Made by a program: the position numbers and the translations under genes. Shown in pieces: positions 8,701 to 17,227 of a stretch of 64,000 nucleotides of DNA. The notes beneath the pieces were generated by a model. The model ran no database searches. It had not been told where the DNA came from and saw only the letters and a list, made by a program, of their open reading frames with translations. Positions within the stretch are counted from its first letter, which is position 1. Each line of letters opens with the position of its first letter. Location: positions 1-64,000 of the forward strand of contig CAJUNJ010000006.1 in the NCBI GenBank assembly GCA_910587825.1. The letters are read 5' to 3'. This stretch comes from an uncultured Christensenellaceae bacterium. Lineage in GTDB: Bacteria; Bacillota; Clostridia; Christensenellales; Borkfalkiaceae.

Positions 8701-9948
8701 GACTTTATTACTAATCTCTTTACCAACGAATACGGCTGGATGGGTGAGTGGGTAACCGACCATACGGGCGGTCAGAACAGCCCTGCCTGGACCAACCCGC
8801 TTGCCGCGGAAGGTGTAACCAAATACAATTGGACTTCCGGTAACTTCAACAGTCAGGAAATTCTTCTCCGTAACAGCGGTCTTACTATAATGGGCAGCGG
8901 CTCCGGTAAGTTGCAAGGCGTTTGGGACGCAACGTGTCGTGACGGAAAAGGCGGCGTCAAAGTCGACTACGGCACGAAAGAAGCGCCCGACGTTAAAGAA
9001 AGCGTAGGAGAATATTACTATATGCGCATGATGGCTCTTAAAGGGCTTTACAAGGCGGCAAACAGTAAACTCGTAGCTAACGGCATTAACCTTGACAAGT
9101 TGGAAGATAAAGAAGTTAAATTTACGCAGGCAACAGCAGCTAACGCTCCCGCTCCTTTGGACGTGGAAATGTTTGCAGGTTCCGATGCAGTTTACTCGGT
9201 TGAAGGAAAACTTCCCGCAGGATTATCGTTCAACGGCTCTACGGGCGCTATAACCGGCACGCCTGCGGAAATAGGTACGCAGAATGTAACACTCAATCTC
9301 GTGGTTGACGGCTGGATTAAAAAGTCCGTTAAATATACTATCGAAGTTGCTTCTCCCTGGACTACGGACTTTCCCGAAGTTAAGGCAGGCGAAGAATTCG
9401 ACGGTTCGGTTGCATCCAACATCACCGCTTCCGGTACGCTTGAATACTCGGTAGTAAGCGGCAAACTTCCCGAAGGGCTTACTTTGGACGCAGCTACCGG
9501 CGCATTAACCGGTACGCCTACGGCGGCAGGCGAATATAAGTTCGTAATAGCGGCAACATATACGAGCGGCAGCGGTTGGAACAGCCGTAAAACTACTTAT
9601 AATTCCGAAGAGTTCACTCTTACCGTTGCGGGCGAAGGCGGCGCTACGATCCCCGAAGAAGGCAAAGTGGTTGCAAGTTTTGAGATTAACGATAATGGCA
9701 ATCTTATCGTAACTTATACTGACGGCACGACGGCGGACCTTGGTCACGTAGTGGGAGCAAACGGCGCGCCCGGCGACAAGGGCGACAAAGGCGACAAGGG
9801 CGACAAAGGCGATATCGGTGAAACCGGCAGCGGATGCGGCGGTGAAATCGGTATCGGCAGCGCAATCACCGTGGCGGTAGCTCTTATGGGCGTAGGGGCA
9901 TTCGTCATCGGCAGAAGAATTCGTTCTTCAAAGAAAAATAACGACTGA
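5776..9948 (+). CDS. Surface-anchored permuted GH3 protein with collagen-like tail
   Basis: About 1390 residues from ATG 5776, which has GAGGAGGT eight bases upstream; the in-frame ATG at 5725 lacks one. Signal peptide with cleavage after TANA (about 36). Order: GH3 sandwich domain, FnIII-like domain, GH3 barrel (about 790-1080), two putative-Ig (He_PIG) modules (GLSFNGSTGAITGTP, GLTLDAATGALTGTP), a short Gly-X-Y stretch (GDKGDKGDKGDKGD near 1332), GSGCGG, a membrane helix and a basic end. Conserved sugar-site residues differ from the other four GH3 proteins here: NTNRSQF for NIHRSPF, KHMALYD for KHFAxN, SCWRLG for SFNRIG. The nucleophile position is kept (VTDH, D995). It may have shifted specificity or act as a binding protein. 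Confidence 0.87.
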   Translation: MVFTNKKRKAIGKVASGALTIALLSSVAMSGITANAAGYDLSKGSGPDNLSYKGKFYSDYDSIEEVFNAAKELNGEIVAEGAVLMKNDGTLPLDPKHNAVSVLGVRSGDLREGVDGILEGQGENAPIPMAEGLRNAGYKVNPVLESWYSRLSERLEMEEVGINDHGPQFSDAVMRSIKNYNDAAVVVIQRCDFKENVDGSVALTGHTTNTGDVSDNVNGPLAGNRANDSLRELQDEVKTGTAETDPYGWEHAHSAQSPAETGETPMANGNVEVKHELQLTSSEIDLIEFAKANFKKVMVLFNSSHTFEMYNLEHDDGINALLWFGRPGVRETGVTAVAKILSGEINPSGGHSAEYVRDFTADPTWMNSITGRQFRYGAYAENVPGDFVYRYPDENGKYLTIDPGSTGIGGIRGIDYEEGIYLGYKYYETYWHEIAQGHTSLTTGSMTAEERQAVADAWHDFNVVYPFGFGKSYTTFSFNMGGVYKDAALKEELSGEIDGGIFASTATKAAEVKKLYIPVTVKNTGDTEGKKSVQIYVTAPYKAGEIEKSFVKLVGFAKTDILKPQEEQTVVVTVDVQDVASFDYNDANGNQFTGWELEDGEYTFRAMDNSSVLRSQRLKTYDDASFTIQDGKGAKMVQDNFSGNEAKPLFSDKNEKDYSIRSDAFNEKTGTGMTILSRKDWDGTQPAPPTLDDLIIKQSVIDEQKQVLGMNTANNFKDYFGTAKGAIDGADQPWYVESIPSNWTQLEDANDKTARPDGKAKVQLYQMAGVPLDGSIKVDGKDFTWDDFMNQLTYDEMKSLWGSSPAAIPAIGKAKDSSTDRPLNLGKTYTWADAPLQAATWNVELIRRLGELMGEFNLQKGTSGTSGWWGPGTNTNRSQFAGRTKEYYSQDGILAGYMAAAAVSGAQSKGTVVYIKHMALYDQEDMNAGTTVWVDEQTMRENYLVSFKKAIQDGHSAGAMVSCWRLGKVQLAHNYDFITNLFTNEYGWMGEWVTDHTGGQNSPAWTNPLAAEGVTKYNWTSGNFNSQEILLRNSGLTIMGSGSGKLQGVWDATCRDGKGGVKVDYGTKEAPDVKESVGEYYYMRMMALKGLYKAANSKLVANGINLDKLEDKEVKFTQATAANAPAPLDVEMFAGSDAVYSVEGKLPAGLSFNGSTGAITGTPAEIGTQNVTLNLVVDGWIKKSVKYTIEVASPWTTDFPEVKAGEEFDGSVASNITASGTLEYSVVSGKLPEGLTLDAATGALTGTPTAAGEYKFVIAATYTSGSGWNSRKTTYNSEEFTLTVAGEGGATIPEEGKVVASFEINDNGNLIVTYTDGTTADLGHVVGANGAPGDKGDKGDKGDKGDIGETGSGCGGEIGIGSAITVAVALMGVGAFVIGRRIRSSKKNND

Positions 9949-9990
9949 TATTAATAAAATCAGCTTATTGGTTATTTGAAAAGTAAACCG

Positions 9991-10032
9991 ATTGGCTCCG
10001 GACAATTGAGTAAAATACAGCCCGGAGCCAAT
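9991..10032 (+). terminator. Intercistronic stem-loop, weak terminator
   Basis: An 11-bp perfect stem (ATTGGCTCCGG / CCGGAGCCAAT) around a 20-base loop, followed only by CTTAACTTTT. It is more likely a partial terminator or mRNA-stabilising element than a full stop. A stem-loop sits at the same place in the second cluster (28516-28540). Confidence 0.5.
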
Positions 10033-10076
10033 CTTAACTTTTAATTTGACGCTTACAACATGGAGGCAGGTTTAAT

Positions 10077-11975
10077 ATGAAAGCAATTAAAACGTTATTT
10101 TGTTCTTTTTTAGTATCTTTAATGTTTTTAAGTATATTCAGCGGATGCGGCGGGAACGGCGACCCCGCAACTAACGCGGCGCTGGAAGATATTTCGGTTA
10201 AAACGACACCGAAAACCGAATATATTTTAGGGGAAGAGTTTGAGATAGCGGGGGGCGTTTTAGAACTTCAGTACGACGACGGAACGAAAAAAGCTCTTGC
10301 CTTTACCGCAGACGGCGTAACGGTAAGCAAACCGGATATGACTACGCCCGGCAATAAAAACGTTACTGTCGAATACGACGGCTTTACGGATTCGTATATG
10401 ATAACGGTGGGTAACGCTAAATTTACCGTTATCTTTGATTTGAATTACGACGACGCACCCGATGCAACGAAGCAGTCGGTGCTTGAAGAAGATTATGCGG
10501 CGCGTCCTTCCGCCGACCCTACGCGTTCGGGTTATCGTTTTATCGGTTGGTTTACCGATAAAGCAACCGGTACCGAATTTGATTTTTCAGAAACGAAAAT
10601 TACGTCCGATATAACCCTTTACGCGCATTGGACGGAAGTTAATACCGTAACTTTCAATTATAATTACGGAGGCGCGCCTGCCGCAAGCTCGGTAAGCGTT
10701 GATAAGGGCGGCAAATTGCATGAAACGCTTGCACCCGTTGCAACGAGAGAAGGTTATCTTTTCAACGGCTGGCATACTGACGCAACGGAGGATTCGGTTT
10801 ATACCTTCGGGGCTGTGATAGATAGCTCGTTTACGCTCTACGCTCACTGGACTAAAATCGAAGACGGAAAAACGATATATAACGTAACTTTTAACTATAA
10901 CTATTTTGAATATACCGATAAGGTCGTCAAAGTGGTTGAAGGCGGAAAGGTTTCAAAGCCGCAGAACCCAGAAGGCGAGGAACGTACTTTCGATGCGTGG
11001 TATACGCAGGCGGAAGGCGGGGATAAATATGATTTCAACGAAGCGGTTACCAAAGATTTAACCCTTTATGCGCATTGGAACGTTTCGAAGTATGTTGTTA
11101 ATTTCAGATATATAATCGACGGCAAAGAAACTACGCTACGCACAAGAAAGGTCAGCCCCGGCGGAACGGTTGCTGCGGGCAGCGTCCCCGTAGTTACGGG
11201 ATATAAATTCGTCAGCGAGTGGTATACCGACGCAACCTATACAACTAAATTTGACTTTAAAACCCCCGTCAACGCGGATTATAACTTATACGTTAAACCG
11301 CTTAAAGAAAATAAGTTTGAAGCGGAATATACCTATATCGACGAAAACAAAGCGGGCGTTGGTTCGTCCGATAATTTCAGCGGGTTAAAGCTGATTTTTG
11401 CGGATAACGGAACGGCTTCTTCAAGCAACGGATATTGGGTAAGCGGTTTGTATTATAATACTGCGTTTATCGAATTCGTCATTACTTCGGATAAAGCGGT
11501 AACAGACGCCCATTTACAGCTTCGTTTATCCGCAGAGTGGGCTGATATGTATCTTGCGCCCAATAACCAGTCGTTCGGCGGAAAAGATTATTACGGTTTT
11601 GAAATTTCTTCCGCGCCCGCTTTACTTGATTCAAACGGCAAAGTTAAGAAAGATTCGCTGGGATATACCTTGTTTGACGCATCTCAAAAACTTACGTTTG
11701 ACTACGCGCCGATTGCAATTACGGGAGCGATTTCTTTTGAGCAGAGCATGGTTGATAAAAGACCATTCACCGATTATACCATGACGACGAGCTTTGCGCT
11801 TCGCGAAGGGGTAAACGTAATTCGTCTTACCGTAACGAACAGTCACGCGCCGTACGATGGCACAATGGAAGCTTCTGCGCCCATGATTGACTGTATAAGT
11901 ATATTTACCGACGCAACGCTTACGTGGAACCCGCTTAAAGAGAACGTTGCCGACCCCGGTAAATTAAACGGCTGA
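10077..11975 (+). CDS. Lipoprotein with four InlB-type repeats and a CBM-like domain
   Basis: 632 residues. The signal peptide ends in a lipobox (IFSGC, C24), so the protein should be lipid-anchored outside the membrane. After an Ig-like segment (about 35-115) come four repeats of about 70 residues of the Listeria-Bacteroides (Flg_new/InlB B) type, each with a GY.F..W.TD core; three end in LYAHW. The C-terminal 200 residues form a beta-rich domain resembling CBM6/CBM35 modules (FEAEYTYIDENKAG at the start, MIDCISIF near the end). GGAGG precedes the start. It lies between two GH3 genes, matching the lipoprotein of the second cluster. A glycan-binding partner for the hydrolases is the simplest reading. 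Confidence 0.78.
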   Translation: MKAIKTLFCSFLVSLMFLSIFSGCGGNGDPATNAALEDISVKTTPKTEYILGEEFEIAGGVLELQYDDGTKKALAFTADGVTVSKPDMTTPGNKNVTVEYDGFTDSYMITVGNAKFTVIFDLNYDDAPDATKQSVLEEDYAARPSADPTRSGYRFIGWFTDKATGTEFDFSETKITSDITLYAHWTEVNTVTFNYNYGGAPAASSVSVDKGGKLHETLAPVATREGYLFNGWHTDATEDSVYTFGAVIDSSFTLYAHWTKIEDGKTIYNVTFNYNYFEYTDKVVKVVEGGKVSKPQNPEGEERTFDAWYTQAEGGDKYDFNEAVTKDLTLYAHWNVSKYVVNFRYIIDGKETTLRTRKVSPGGTVAAGSVPVVTGYKFVSEWYTDATYTTKFDFKTPVNADYNLYVKPLKENKFEAEYTYIDENKAGVGSSDNFSGLKLIFADNGTASSSNGYWVSGLYYNTAFIEFVITSDKAVTDAHLQLRLSAEWADMYLAPNNQSFGGKDYYGFEISSAPALLDSNGKVKKDSLGYTLFDASQKLTFDYAPIAITGAISFEQSMVDKRPFTDYTMTTSFALREGVNVIRLTVTNSHAPYDGTMEASAPMIDCISIFTDATLTWNPLKENVADPGKLNG

Positions 11976-11990
11976 TAACGGAGGAACTGT

Positions 11991-12452
11991 ATGAATATAG
12001 ATTTTTTCAGAATAAAAGACCGTTCTGTTATACTGTTGCTGGTTTCTATGCTGTTTCAGCTGGTGTCGCTTATATTATACGGTGCAACGGGACTTACCGA
12101 ATTTACGGCAGAGCTTTCTTCCGCGGTTTTAGCTTTCAGTATACTTTCATTGATTTCCGGGGCGGGTATAGTTTTAATAACCGTCCTCGGAATATGCGAA
12201 AAGTATACTAAAAAAGTTTTGGATATAGGTATATACGTAGTGTATTTGTTCGGTTTGCTTGCGTGGCTGTTTTATATCACCAGCCAAGTTAATTATCTTG
12301 TAAACATCTTTGTTGCAATCGACGGCACTAAACTGACGGCGGCATTCATATTGACGGTACTATTCTTTCTGTTTGCCTGGTTTGCGGCGCTTGTTTCCGC
12401 TATCCTTTACAGGGCGTCAAATAAATTAAGCGAGGCGAAAGCGAATGAATAA
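11991..12452 (+). CDS. Small four-helix membrane protein, unknown
   Basis: 153 residues with four strongly hydrophobic segments (about 12-32, 41-66, 75-97, 113-137) and a short charged tail. Family not recognised. GGAGG (11980-11984) supports the start. The stop overlaps the next GH3 start (ATGAATAA), so the two are translationally coupled; it may help place or couple the membrane-tethered GH3. The second cluster has no counterpart. Confidence 0.7.
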   Translation: MNIDFFRIKDRSVILLLVSMLFQLVSLILYGATGLTEFTAELSSAVLAFSILSLISGAGIVLITVLGICEKYTKKVLDIGIYVVYLFGLLAWLFYITSQVNYLVNIFVAIDGTKLTAAFILTVLFFLFAWFAALVSAILYRASNKLSEAKANE

Positions 12453-15411
12453 GATGTTAAAAAAATTAAGTAAAATTGTATTCGTAGTATGTGCTACGCT
12501 GTTATGCGTTCTGATTGCGGGATACGACGTAGCTTTGGCAAACGCCACGATTATCAATAATGCACTGCACGCAAAAACGTATAAGGAAGTCAGTATCGGG
12601 AGCAGTGAGAATATCGATTCGGAATACTTTAAGTCTGATTATACCGACAAAAACGATTATATTAAAGACGTATCCGAGTTTTGCCGTAAATTAGAGTCGG
12701 AAGGGCTGGTATTATTGACTAATGAAAATAACGCTTTGCCGCTTCCCGCAAAAGCAAAAGTCAGTTTTTTTGCGCAGGGTTCGGTTACGCTGAATTATGG
12801 TTCTTCGGGCTCAAGTGCTACCGACACGGATACTTACGGTTCGCTTAAAGACGCGTTTGAAAGTAAAGATTTTTCTGTAAATGCAGACCTTTGGCAGTGG
12901 TATAAGAGCCGTACGAACAATTTACGCAAAAACACGGTTGAAGGATTAGTTAAAACCTATACCGTGAACGAATCCGAGTGGTCGGACGTAAGAGCGGTCA
13001 ATAGCGAAAATTTTGCAAACTACGGTGATGCTGCGATAGTTACTTTATCACGCGACAGCGGAGAAGGATTTGACGTTTCTACCCGCGGTAGCGACGGAAT
13101 TGACGGCAGCTATCTGTCTCTGACCCGTCAGGAAGAAGACCTTTTAAAAGGGTTGACTTCTTTAAAAGCTTCCGGCATATTTGAAAGAATTATCGTTTTG
13201 CTTAACTCCGCAGTCCCTATACAGCTCGATTTTCTGTTTGATTCGGGAATTAAAATTGATGCCTGCCTTTGGGTCGGAAACGTCGGAATGACGGGAGCTT
13301 TGGGTATTGCCGACGTGTTTGCAGGCGACGTAAACCCTTCCGGCAGACTCACAGATACTTTCTGTCGCGATAATTTCTCTTCGCCTGCAATGGCTTCATG
13401 GATACTTAATAATAACGGAATATTTTCGCAGGAGTACGGCAACGCGGCTCAATATAATTTAAACAGCTCGCAAAAACATTACGGAGTTTACGTAGAAGGT
13501 ATTTACGTCGGATACAGGTATTATGAAACAAGATACGAGGACTACGTAACGGGAAAAGATAAAAGCGGTGAGTATGATTATTCCGAAGTGGCTTTCCCGT
13601 TCGGACACGGTTTGTCTTACACTTCGTTTTCGTACGGTGATTTTACAGTTACCGAAAACGATGAAAAAAGTTTTAACGTATCTGTAAAAGTTACCAATAC
13701 GGGGAATAAGGCAGGCAGAGAAGTCGTTCAGATATATCTTCAAAAGCCGTATATCCAAGGCGGTGTTGAAAAGGCTTCGGTCGAACTTGTCGGGTTTACA
13801 AAAACCGGAGAATTGGCTGCTGGCAAAGACGAAACTGTGAATATAACGGTCAATAAAGAAGTTTTTAAATCGTACGACGCATTAACGGCAAAAACCTACG
13901 TGATGGACGCGGGGAAATATTATCTTGCCGCGGGTACAGATGCGCACGACGCTTTGAACAATTTGCTTGCCTTAAAAGGCTTTTCTCCTGAAAATACCGA
14001 AAACAGAATGACGGCAGCAGGCAATAAAGATTTAGCCGCAGTTGCCTTACAGCTTGAAGGTACGGACACCGTAACTTATTCTAAATCTGTTGAAACAGGG
14101 GTAAAAATTACAAATCAGTTTGATTTTGCGGATATCAATCTTTATGAAAACCGCGGATCTAATAAAGTTACTTATCTTTCGCGTTCGGATTGGCAAGGTA
14201 CGTGGCCGAAGGGTAAAGTGGAACTTAATGTTGCAAGCACGGCGATGATGCAGGATTTAAGCAGTCATAAGAAAATTCAGGAAGATAATGCGCAAAAACC
14301 GCCCGAATACAACGTGCAGAGCGGAAGCCTTCTGATAACATTGCGCGGACTCGATTACGACCACGAAGCGTGGGATAAGCTGCTTAACCAGTTGACGTAT
14401 GAAGAAATGGCGCTACTGATATCAAACGCTGCATTCGGTACAAGCACGCTGGACAGCATCTCGTTGAAGGAAACAAAGGCAAGCGACGGTCCCACGGCGG
14501 TTACGGGCTCGGTTACGGGCACTTCATTCCCCAGCGAAGGCATATGGGCTTCCACGTTTGATACGGAGATGATTGAAAAGGTGGGCGATTTCCTTGCGGA
14601 AGACGCAAGATTAAACGGCGTAGATACGATGTACGCCCCCGGTATGAATATTCACAGAACGCCTTTCGGCGGTCGCGCTCACGAATATTTTTCCGAAGAC
14701 CCTTATCTGACGGCAACGGCTGCGATAGCGGAAGTAAGCGGAATGAAGAAAAAAGGCGTTATCGGCGTTTTAAAGCATTTTGCTTTTAACGACGAAGAAT
14801 CGGCTCGTAACGGTATATGCATTTGGCTGAACGAACAGTCGGCAAGGGAAATTTATTTGTTGCCGTTTGAATATGCTATGAGACCTTCAATGGGCGGAGC
14901 GATAGGAGCTATGTCAAGCTTTAACCGCGCGGGCACGCTATGGACGGGCGCATCAAGGGCTTTGCAAATGACGGTAAGCCGTGAAGAGTGGAACTATCAG
15001 GGATATTTTATTACCGATATGGCTTCCTCCAACGGGGCGTTGTTTATGACCTATGACGACGGAATCTTTAACGGAACGGACTTATTCCTCGGTAGCGGCA
15101 GTAAAACGGCGTTGAAAGAATGGAAGAATAGCGTTGCGTTTAAAAACAGAGTAAGAGAAGCTACACACAGAGTGCTTTACGTAACGGTAAATTACAACGC
15201 AGCTATGAACGGTGTAACTCCGAACAAGAGATACGTAAGCATTATGCCTTGGTGGCAGGTTACATTAATAGTTGCAATCGTCGTAGTCGGTGTTGCGGCT
15301 TTGTCCGGATTGATAATTTATTTTGTAACGTTATTTAAAAATGAGTATTCAGACGATAATATCGCGTTGCCTTTAAGCGACAATTCCCGACAGAATGAAA
15401 TAGTGAGTTAA
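12445..15411 (+). CDS. Membrane-tethered GH3 glycosidase, permuted (second in cluster)
   Basis: 988 residues, built like the 2593-5550 protein. N-terminal helix (about 9-30), sandwich domain (SEGLVLLTNENNALPLP near 90), YVEGIYVGYRYYE, FPFGHGLSYTSF, FnIII-like domain, barrel (about 640-920) with MNIHRTPFGGRAHEYFSEDP, VLKHFAFND, SSFNRAG and FITDM (D858, expected nucleophile), then MPWWQVTLIVAIVVV as a C-terminal helix and a longer cytoplasmic tail. All main GH3 motifs are intact, so it is probably an active retaining beta-glycosidase facing outward. It is the last gene of the first cluster; a terminator lies about 140 bases downstream. Confidence 0.88.
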   Translation: MNKMLKKLSKIVFVVCATLLCVLIAGYDVALANATIINNALHAKTYKEVSIGSSENIDSEYFKSDYTDKNDYIKDVSEFCRKLESEGLVLLTNENNALPLPAKAKVSFFAQGSVTLNYGSSGSSATDTDTYGSLKDAFESKDFSVNADLWQWYKSRTNNLRKNTVEGLVKTYTVNESEWSDVRAVNSENFANYGDAAIVTLSRDSGEGFDVSTRGSDGIDGSYLSLTRQEEDLLKGLTSLKASGIFERIIVLLNSAVPIQLDFLFDSGIKIDACLWVGNVGMTGALGIADVFAGDVNPSGRLTDTFCRDNFSSPAMASWILNNNGIFSQEYGNAAQYNLNSSQKHYGVYVEGIYVGYRYYETRYEDYVTGKDKSGEYDYSEVAFPFGHGLSYTSFSYGDFTVTENDEKSFNVSVKVTNTGNKAGREVVQIYLQKPYIQGGVEKASVELVGFTKTGELAAGKDETVNITVNKEVFKSYDALTAKTYVMDAGKYYLAAGTDAHDALNNLLALKGFSPENTENRMTAAGNKDLAAVALQLEGTDTVTYSKSVETGVKITNQFDFADINLYENRGSNKVTYLSRSDWQGTWPKGKVELNVASTAMMQDLSSHKKIQEDNAQKPPEYNVQSGSLLITLRGLDYDHEAWDKLLNQLTYEEMALLISNAAFGTSTLDSISLKETKASDGPTAVTGSVTGTSFPSEGIWASTFDTEMIEKVGDFLAEDARLNGVDTMYAPGMNIHRTPFGGRAHEYFSEDPYLTATAAIAEVSGMKKKGVIGVLKHFAFNDEESARNGICIWLNEQSAREIYLLPFEYAMRPSMGGAIGAMSSFNRAGTLWTGASRALQMTVSREEWNYQGYFITDMASSNGALFMTYDDGIFNGTDLFLGSGSKTALKEWKNSVAFKNRVREATHRVLYVTVNYNAAMNGVTPNKRYVSIMPWWQVTLIVAIVVVGVAALSGLIIYFVTLFKNEYSDDNIALPLSDNSRQNEIVS

Positions 15412-15551
15412 ATGACATAAATATGTTTATGTTCAGTTATGAAGTTTCGGCATTAAGCTGATGGGCGGAAGTCTGACAGTCAAGTTATTTTAACTTTGCG
15501 GCAGTAACGGACTAAGCTTATTATATGAATACTTTTTAATATCGTTTTTTT

Positions 15552-15593
15552 AAAAAATGCACTTTGGGTAATTATTTCCAAAGTGTATTTTTA
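15552..15593 (+). terminator. Rho-independent terminator ending first GH3 cluster
   Basis: Stem TGCACTTTGG / CCAAAGTGTA with a 9-base loop, preceded by an A-run and followed by a T-run. It could act in both directions. Confidence 0.75.
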
Positions 15594-15777
15594 GCTTACG
15601 TTAAAAGTTTATCGTATAAATTATTATTTTTGTAAAGTGCGTTTTATCCTATTTTTATGGTTCAAATATGTAGCCGTAAACTGCTTTAAGTCGCGAAGAT
15701 ATGCGCTCACTTCGCTCCGCCTTGCAAATCAGCGGACACCCGCTGTTTTGCAAGGCTAGCGCATTTGCGGTATCGGT
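15594..15777 (-). terminator. Intergenic region with long hairpin, likely metY terminator
   Basis: No gene seen. The region holds a long imperfect hairpin at 15701-15764: outer arms ATGCGCT/AGCGCAT and a 16-bp inner stem (CCTTGCAAATCAGCGG at 15720-15735 with its near-complement at 15740-15755, one mismatch). It lies just downstream of the minus-strand metY stop, so it probably ends or stabilises that transcript. Confidence 0.5.
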
Positions 15778-17067
15778 TTACGTTTTTTTAACTGCGTTAA
15801 AAGCGCTGTCAAGGTCGGCAATTAAGTCGTCGATGTGTTCTGTCCCGATTGAAAGCCTTATAGTGTTGGGATAAATTCCTTGGTCTTCAAGTTCCTTTTG
15901 CGAAAGCTGGCTGTGCGTAGTGGTAGCGGGGTGAATTACAAGACTTTTGACGTCGGCGACGTTGGCGAGCAGTGAAAAGATTTTCAGACTGTCGATAAAT
16001 TTATGCGCCTCTTTTACGCCGCCTTTTATCCGAAAAGTGAAAATTGAGGCTCCTCCGTTTGGAAAGTACTTTTCGAACAGGGCGTGGTCGGGATGGTCCG
16101 GCAACGACGGGTGGTTGACCTTTTCCACAAGCGGGTGTGAGCACAGGTATTCGACCGCCTTTCTTGTATTTTCGGCGTGACGCTCCAAGCGCAGCGACAG
16201 CGTTTCGGTTCCCTGTAACAACAAAAACGCCGCAAAGGGTGAAATACACGCGCCGGTATCGCGAAGGAGTATGGCTCTTACGTAAGTGACAAAAGCGGCT
16301 TTGCCCGCAACCTGTGTAAAAGATACTCCGTGATAGCTTGGATTGGGCGCGGATATTGCCGGATATGCCCCCGACTTTGCCCAATCGAAATTGCCCGAAT
16401 CGACTATTATGCCGCCCAAAGCAACGCCGTGCCCGCCTATAAATTTGGTTGCGGAATGTACGGTTATGTCCGCACCGTGTTCTATGGGACGGATAAGGTA
16501 CGGGGTGCCGAATGTGTTGTCTGCCACCAACGGCAGTCCGTGGCTGTGCGCAAGGTCCGCTATTGCGTCAATATCGGGAATATCGCTGTTCGGATTGCCC
16601 AGCGTTTCGATATAAATAGCCCGCGTGTTGTCTTTAATCGCATTTTCTACTTCCGTCAGGTTATGTATATCGACGAATGTCGCCGTTATACCGAAAGCAG
16701 GCAGAGTGTGCGCAAGCAGATTGTAACTTCCGCCGTAAATAGTTTTTTGCGCAACGATATGTCCGCCGTTTTGCGCCAACGCCTGCAAAGTATAGGTTAT
16801 AGCCGCCGCACCGGATGCAAGCGCCAAAGCGGCGGTTCCGCCTTCGAGCGCGGCAATGCGTTTTTCAAACACTTCCTGCGTGGTGTTGGTAAGCCTGCCG
16901 TAGATATTGCCTTCATCGGTCAATCCGAACCGTTCTGCCGCGTGTCGGCAATTTTTGAATACATAAGATGCAGTGGCGTAAATAGGCACTGCGCGTGCAT
17001 CTGTTGCGCTGTCGGGATTTTCCTGCCCAACGTGTAATTGCAAAGTTTCAAATTTATAACCGCCCAT
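15778..17067 (-). CDS. metY: O-acetylhomoserine sulfhydrylase (MetY family)
   Basis: 429 residues, normal for the Cys/Met-metabolism PLP enzymes. It should make homocysteine from O-acetylhomoserine and sulfide (direct sulfhydrylation) in the cytoplasm. The opening GYKFETLQLHVGQ and YGRLTNTTQEVFEKRIAALEGG are typical of MetY rather than cystathionine synthases. The PLP lysine is K208 in SATKFIGGHG, with D183 in the VADNTFGTP strand. It diverges from the Rrf2 regulator at 17228; a sigma-A promoter and a palindrome over the start site (17099-17158) point to repression. Homocysteine made here would feed metH at 19098. A related gamma-lyase or cystathionine synthase activity cannot be excluded by reading alone. 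Confidence 0.88.
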   Translation of the reverse strand: MGGYKFETLQLHVGQENPDSATDARAVPIYATASYVFKNCRHAAERFGLTDEGNIYGRLTNTTQEVFEKRIAALEGGTAALALASGAAAITYTLQALAQNGGHIVAQKTIYGGSYNLLAHTLPAFGITATFVDIHNLTEVENAIKDNTRAIYIETLGNPNSDIPDIDAIADLAHSHGLPLVADNTFGTPYLIRPIEHGADITVHSATKFIGGHGVALGGIIVDSGNFDWAKSGAYPAISAPNPSYHGVSFTQVAGKAAFVTYVRAILLRDTGACISPFAAFLLLQGTETLSLRLERHAENTRKAVEYLCSHPLVEKVNHPSLPDHPDHALFEKYFPNGGASIFTFRIKGGVKEAHKFIDSLKIFSLLANVADVKSLVIHPATTTHSQLSQKELEDQGIYPNTIRLSIGTEHIDDLIADLDSAFNAVKKT

Positions 17068-17098
17068 ATTTTAAACTCCTGACCAAAGATTTTTCGGA

Positions 17099-17127
17099 TA
17101 TTAACATACTAATTAGGTATGTTAATA
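17099..17127. promoter_or_regulatory. Palindromic operator, probable Rrf2-regulator site
   Basis: Perfect 11-bp arms (TATTAACATAC / GTATGTTAATA) around the 7-base centre TAATTAG. It covers the predicted metY transcription start (near 17123), directly downstream of its -10 box, and lies about 50-80 bases upstream of the Rrf2 promoter. This is the expected layout for a repressor encoded by the divergent gene. Confidence 0.65.
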
Positions 17128-17129
17128 AA

Positions 17130-17158
17130 ATAATAATCTTTATAACCTACTTTGTCAA
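17130..17158 (-). promoter_or_regulatory. metY promoter
   Basis: On the minus strand TTGACA (17153-17158), 17 bases, TATTAT (17130-17135): a perfect -35 and a 5/6 -10. Confidence 0.8.
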
Positions 17159-17178
17159 TAGGTTTAAAGCCGTTTTGC

Positions 17179-17207
17179 TTGATTTATTTTAAATTTTTTT
17201 ATATAAT
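17179..17207 (+). promoter_or_regulatory. Promoter of Rrf2-metF-metH operon
   Basis: TTGATT (17179-17184), 17 bases, TATAAT (17202-17207). The transcript should start near 17213, giving a leader of about 15 bases with AGAGGTGAT as ribosome site. Confidence 0.8.
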
Positions 17208-17227
17208 AGGCTACAAGAGGTGATAAA

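Noticed and set aside
9765..9830. Short tandem DNA repeat (GGCGACAAG units), also at 28318-28400, considered as CRISPR or minisatellite
   Set aside because: The repeats are 9-base codon triplets encoding Gly-X-Y in frame; no spacers.
16330..17037. 235-codon plus-strand frame opposite metY
   Set aside because: Antisense to a full-length PLP enzyme with all motifs; no homology seen.
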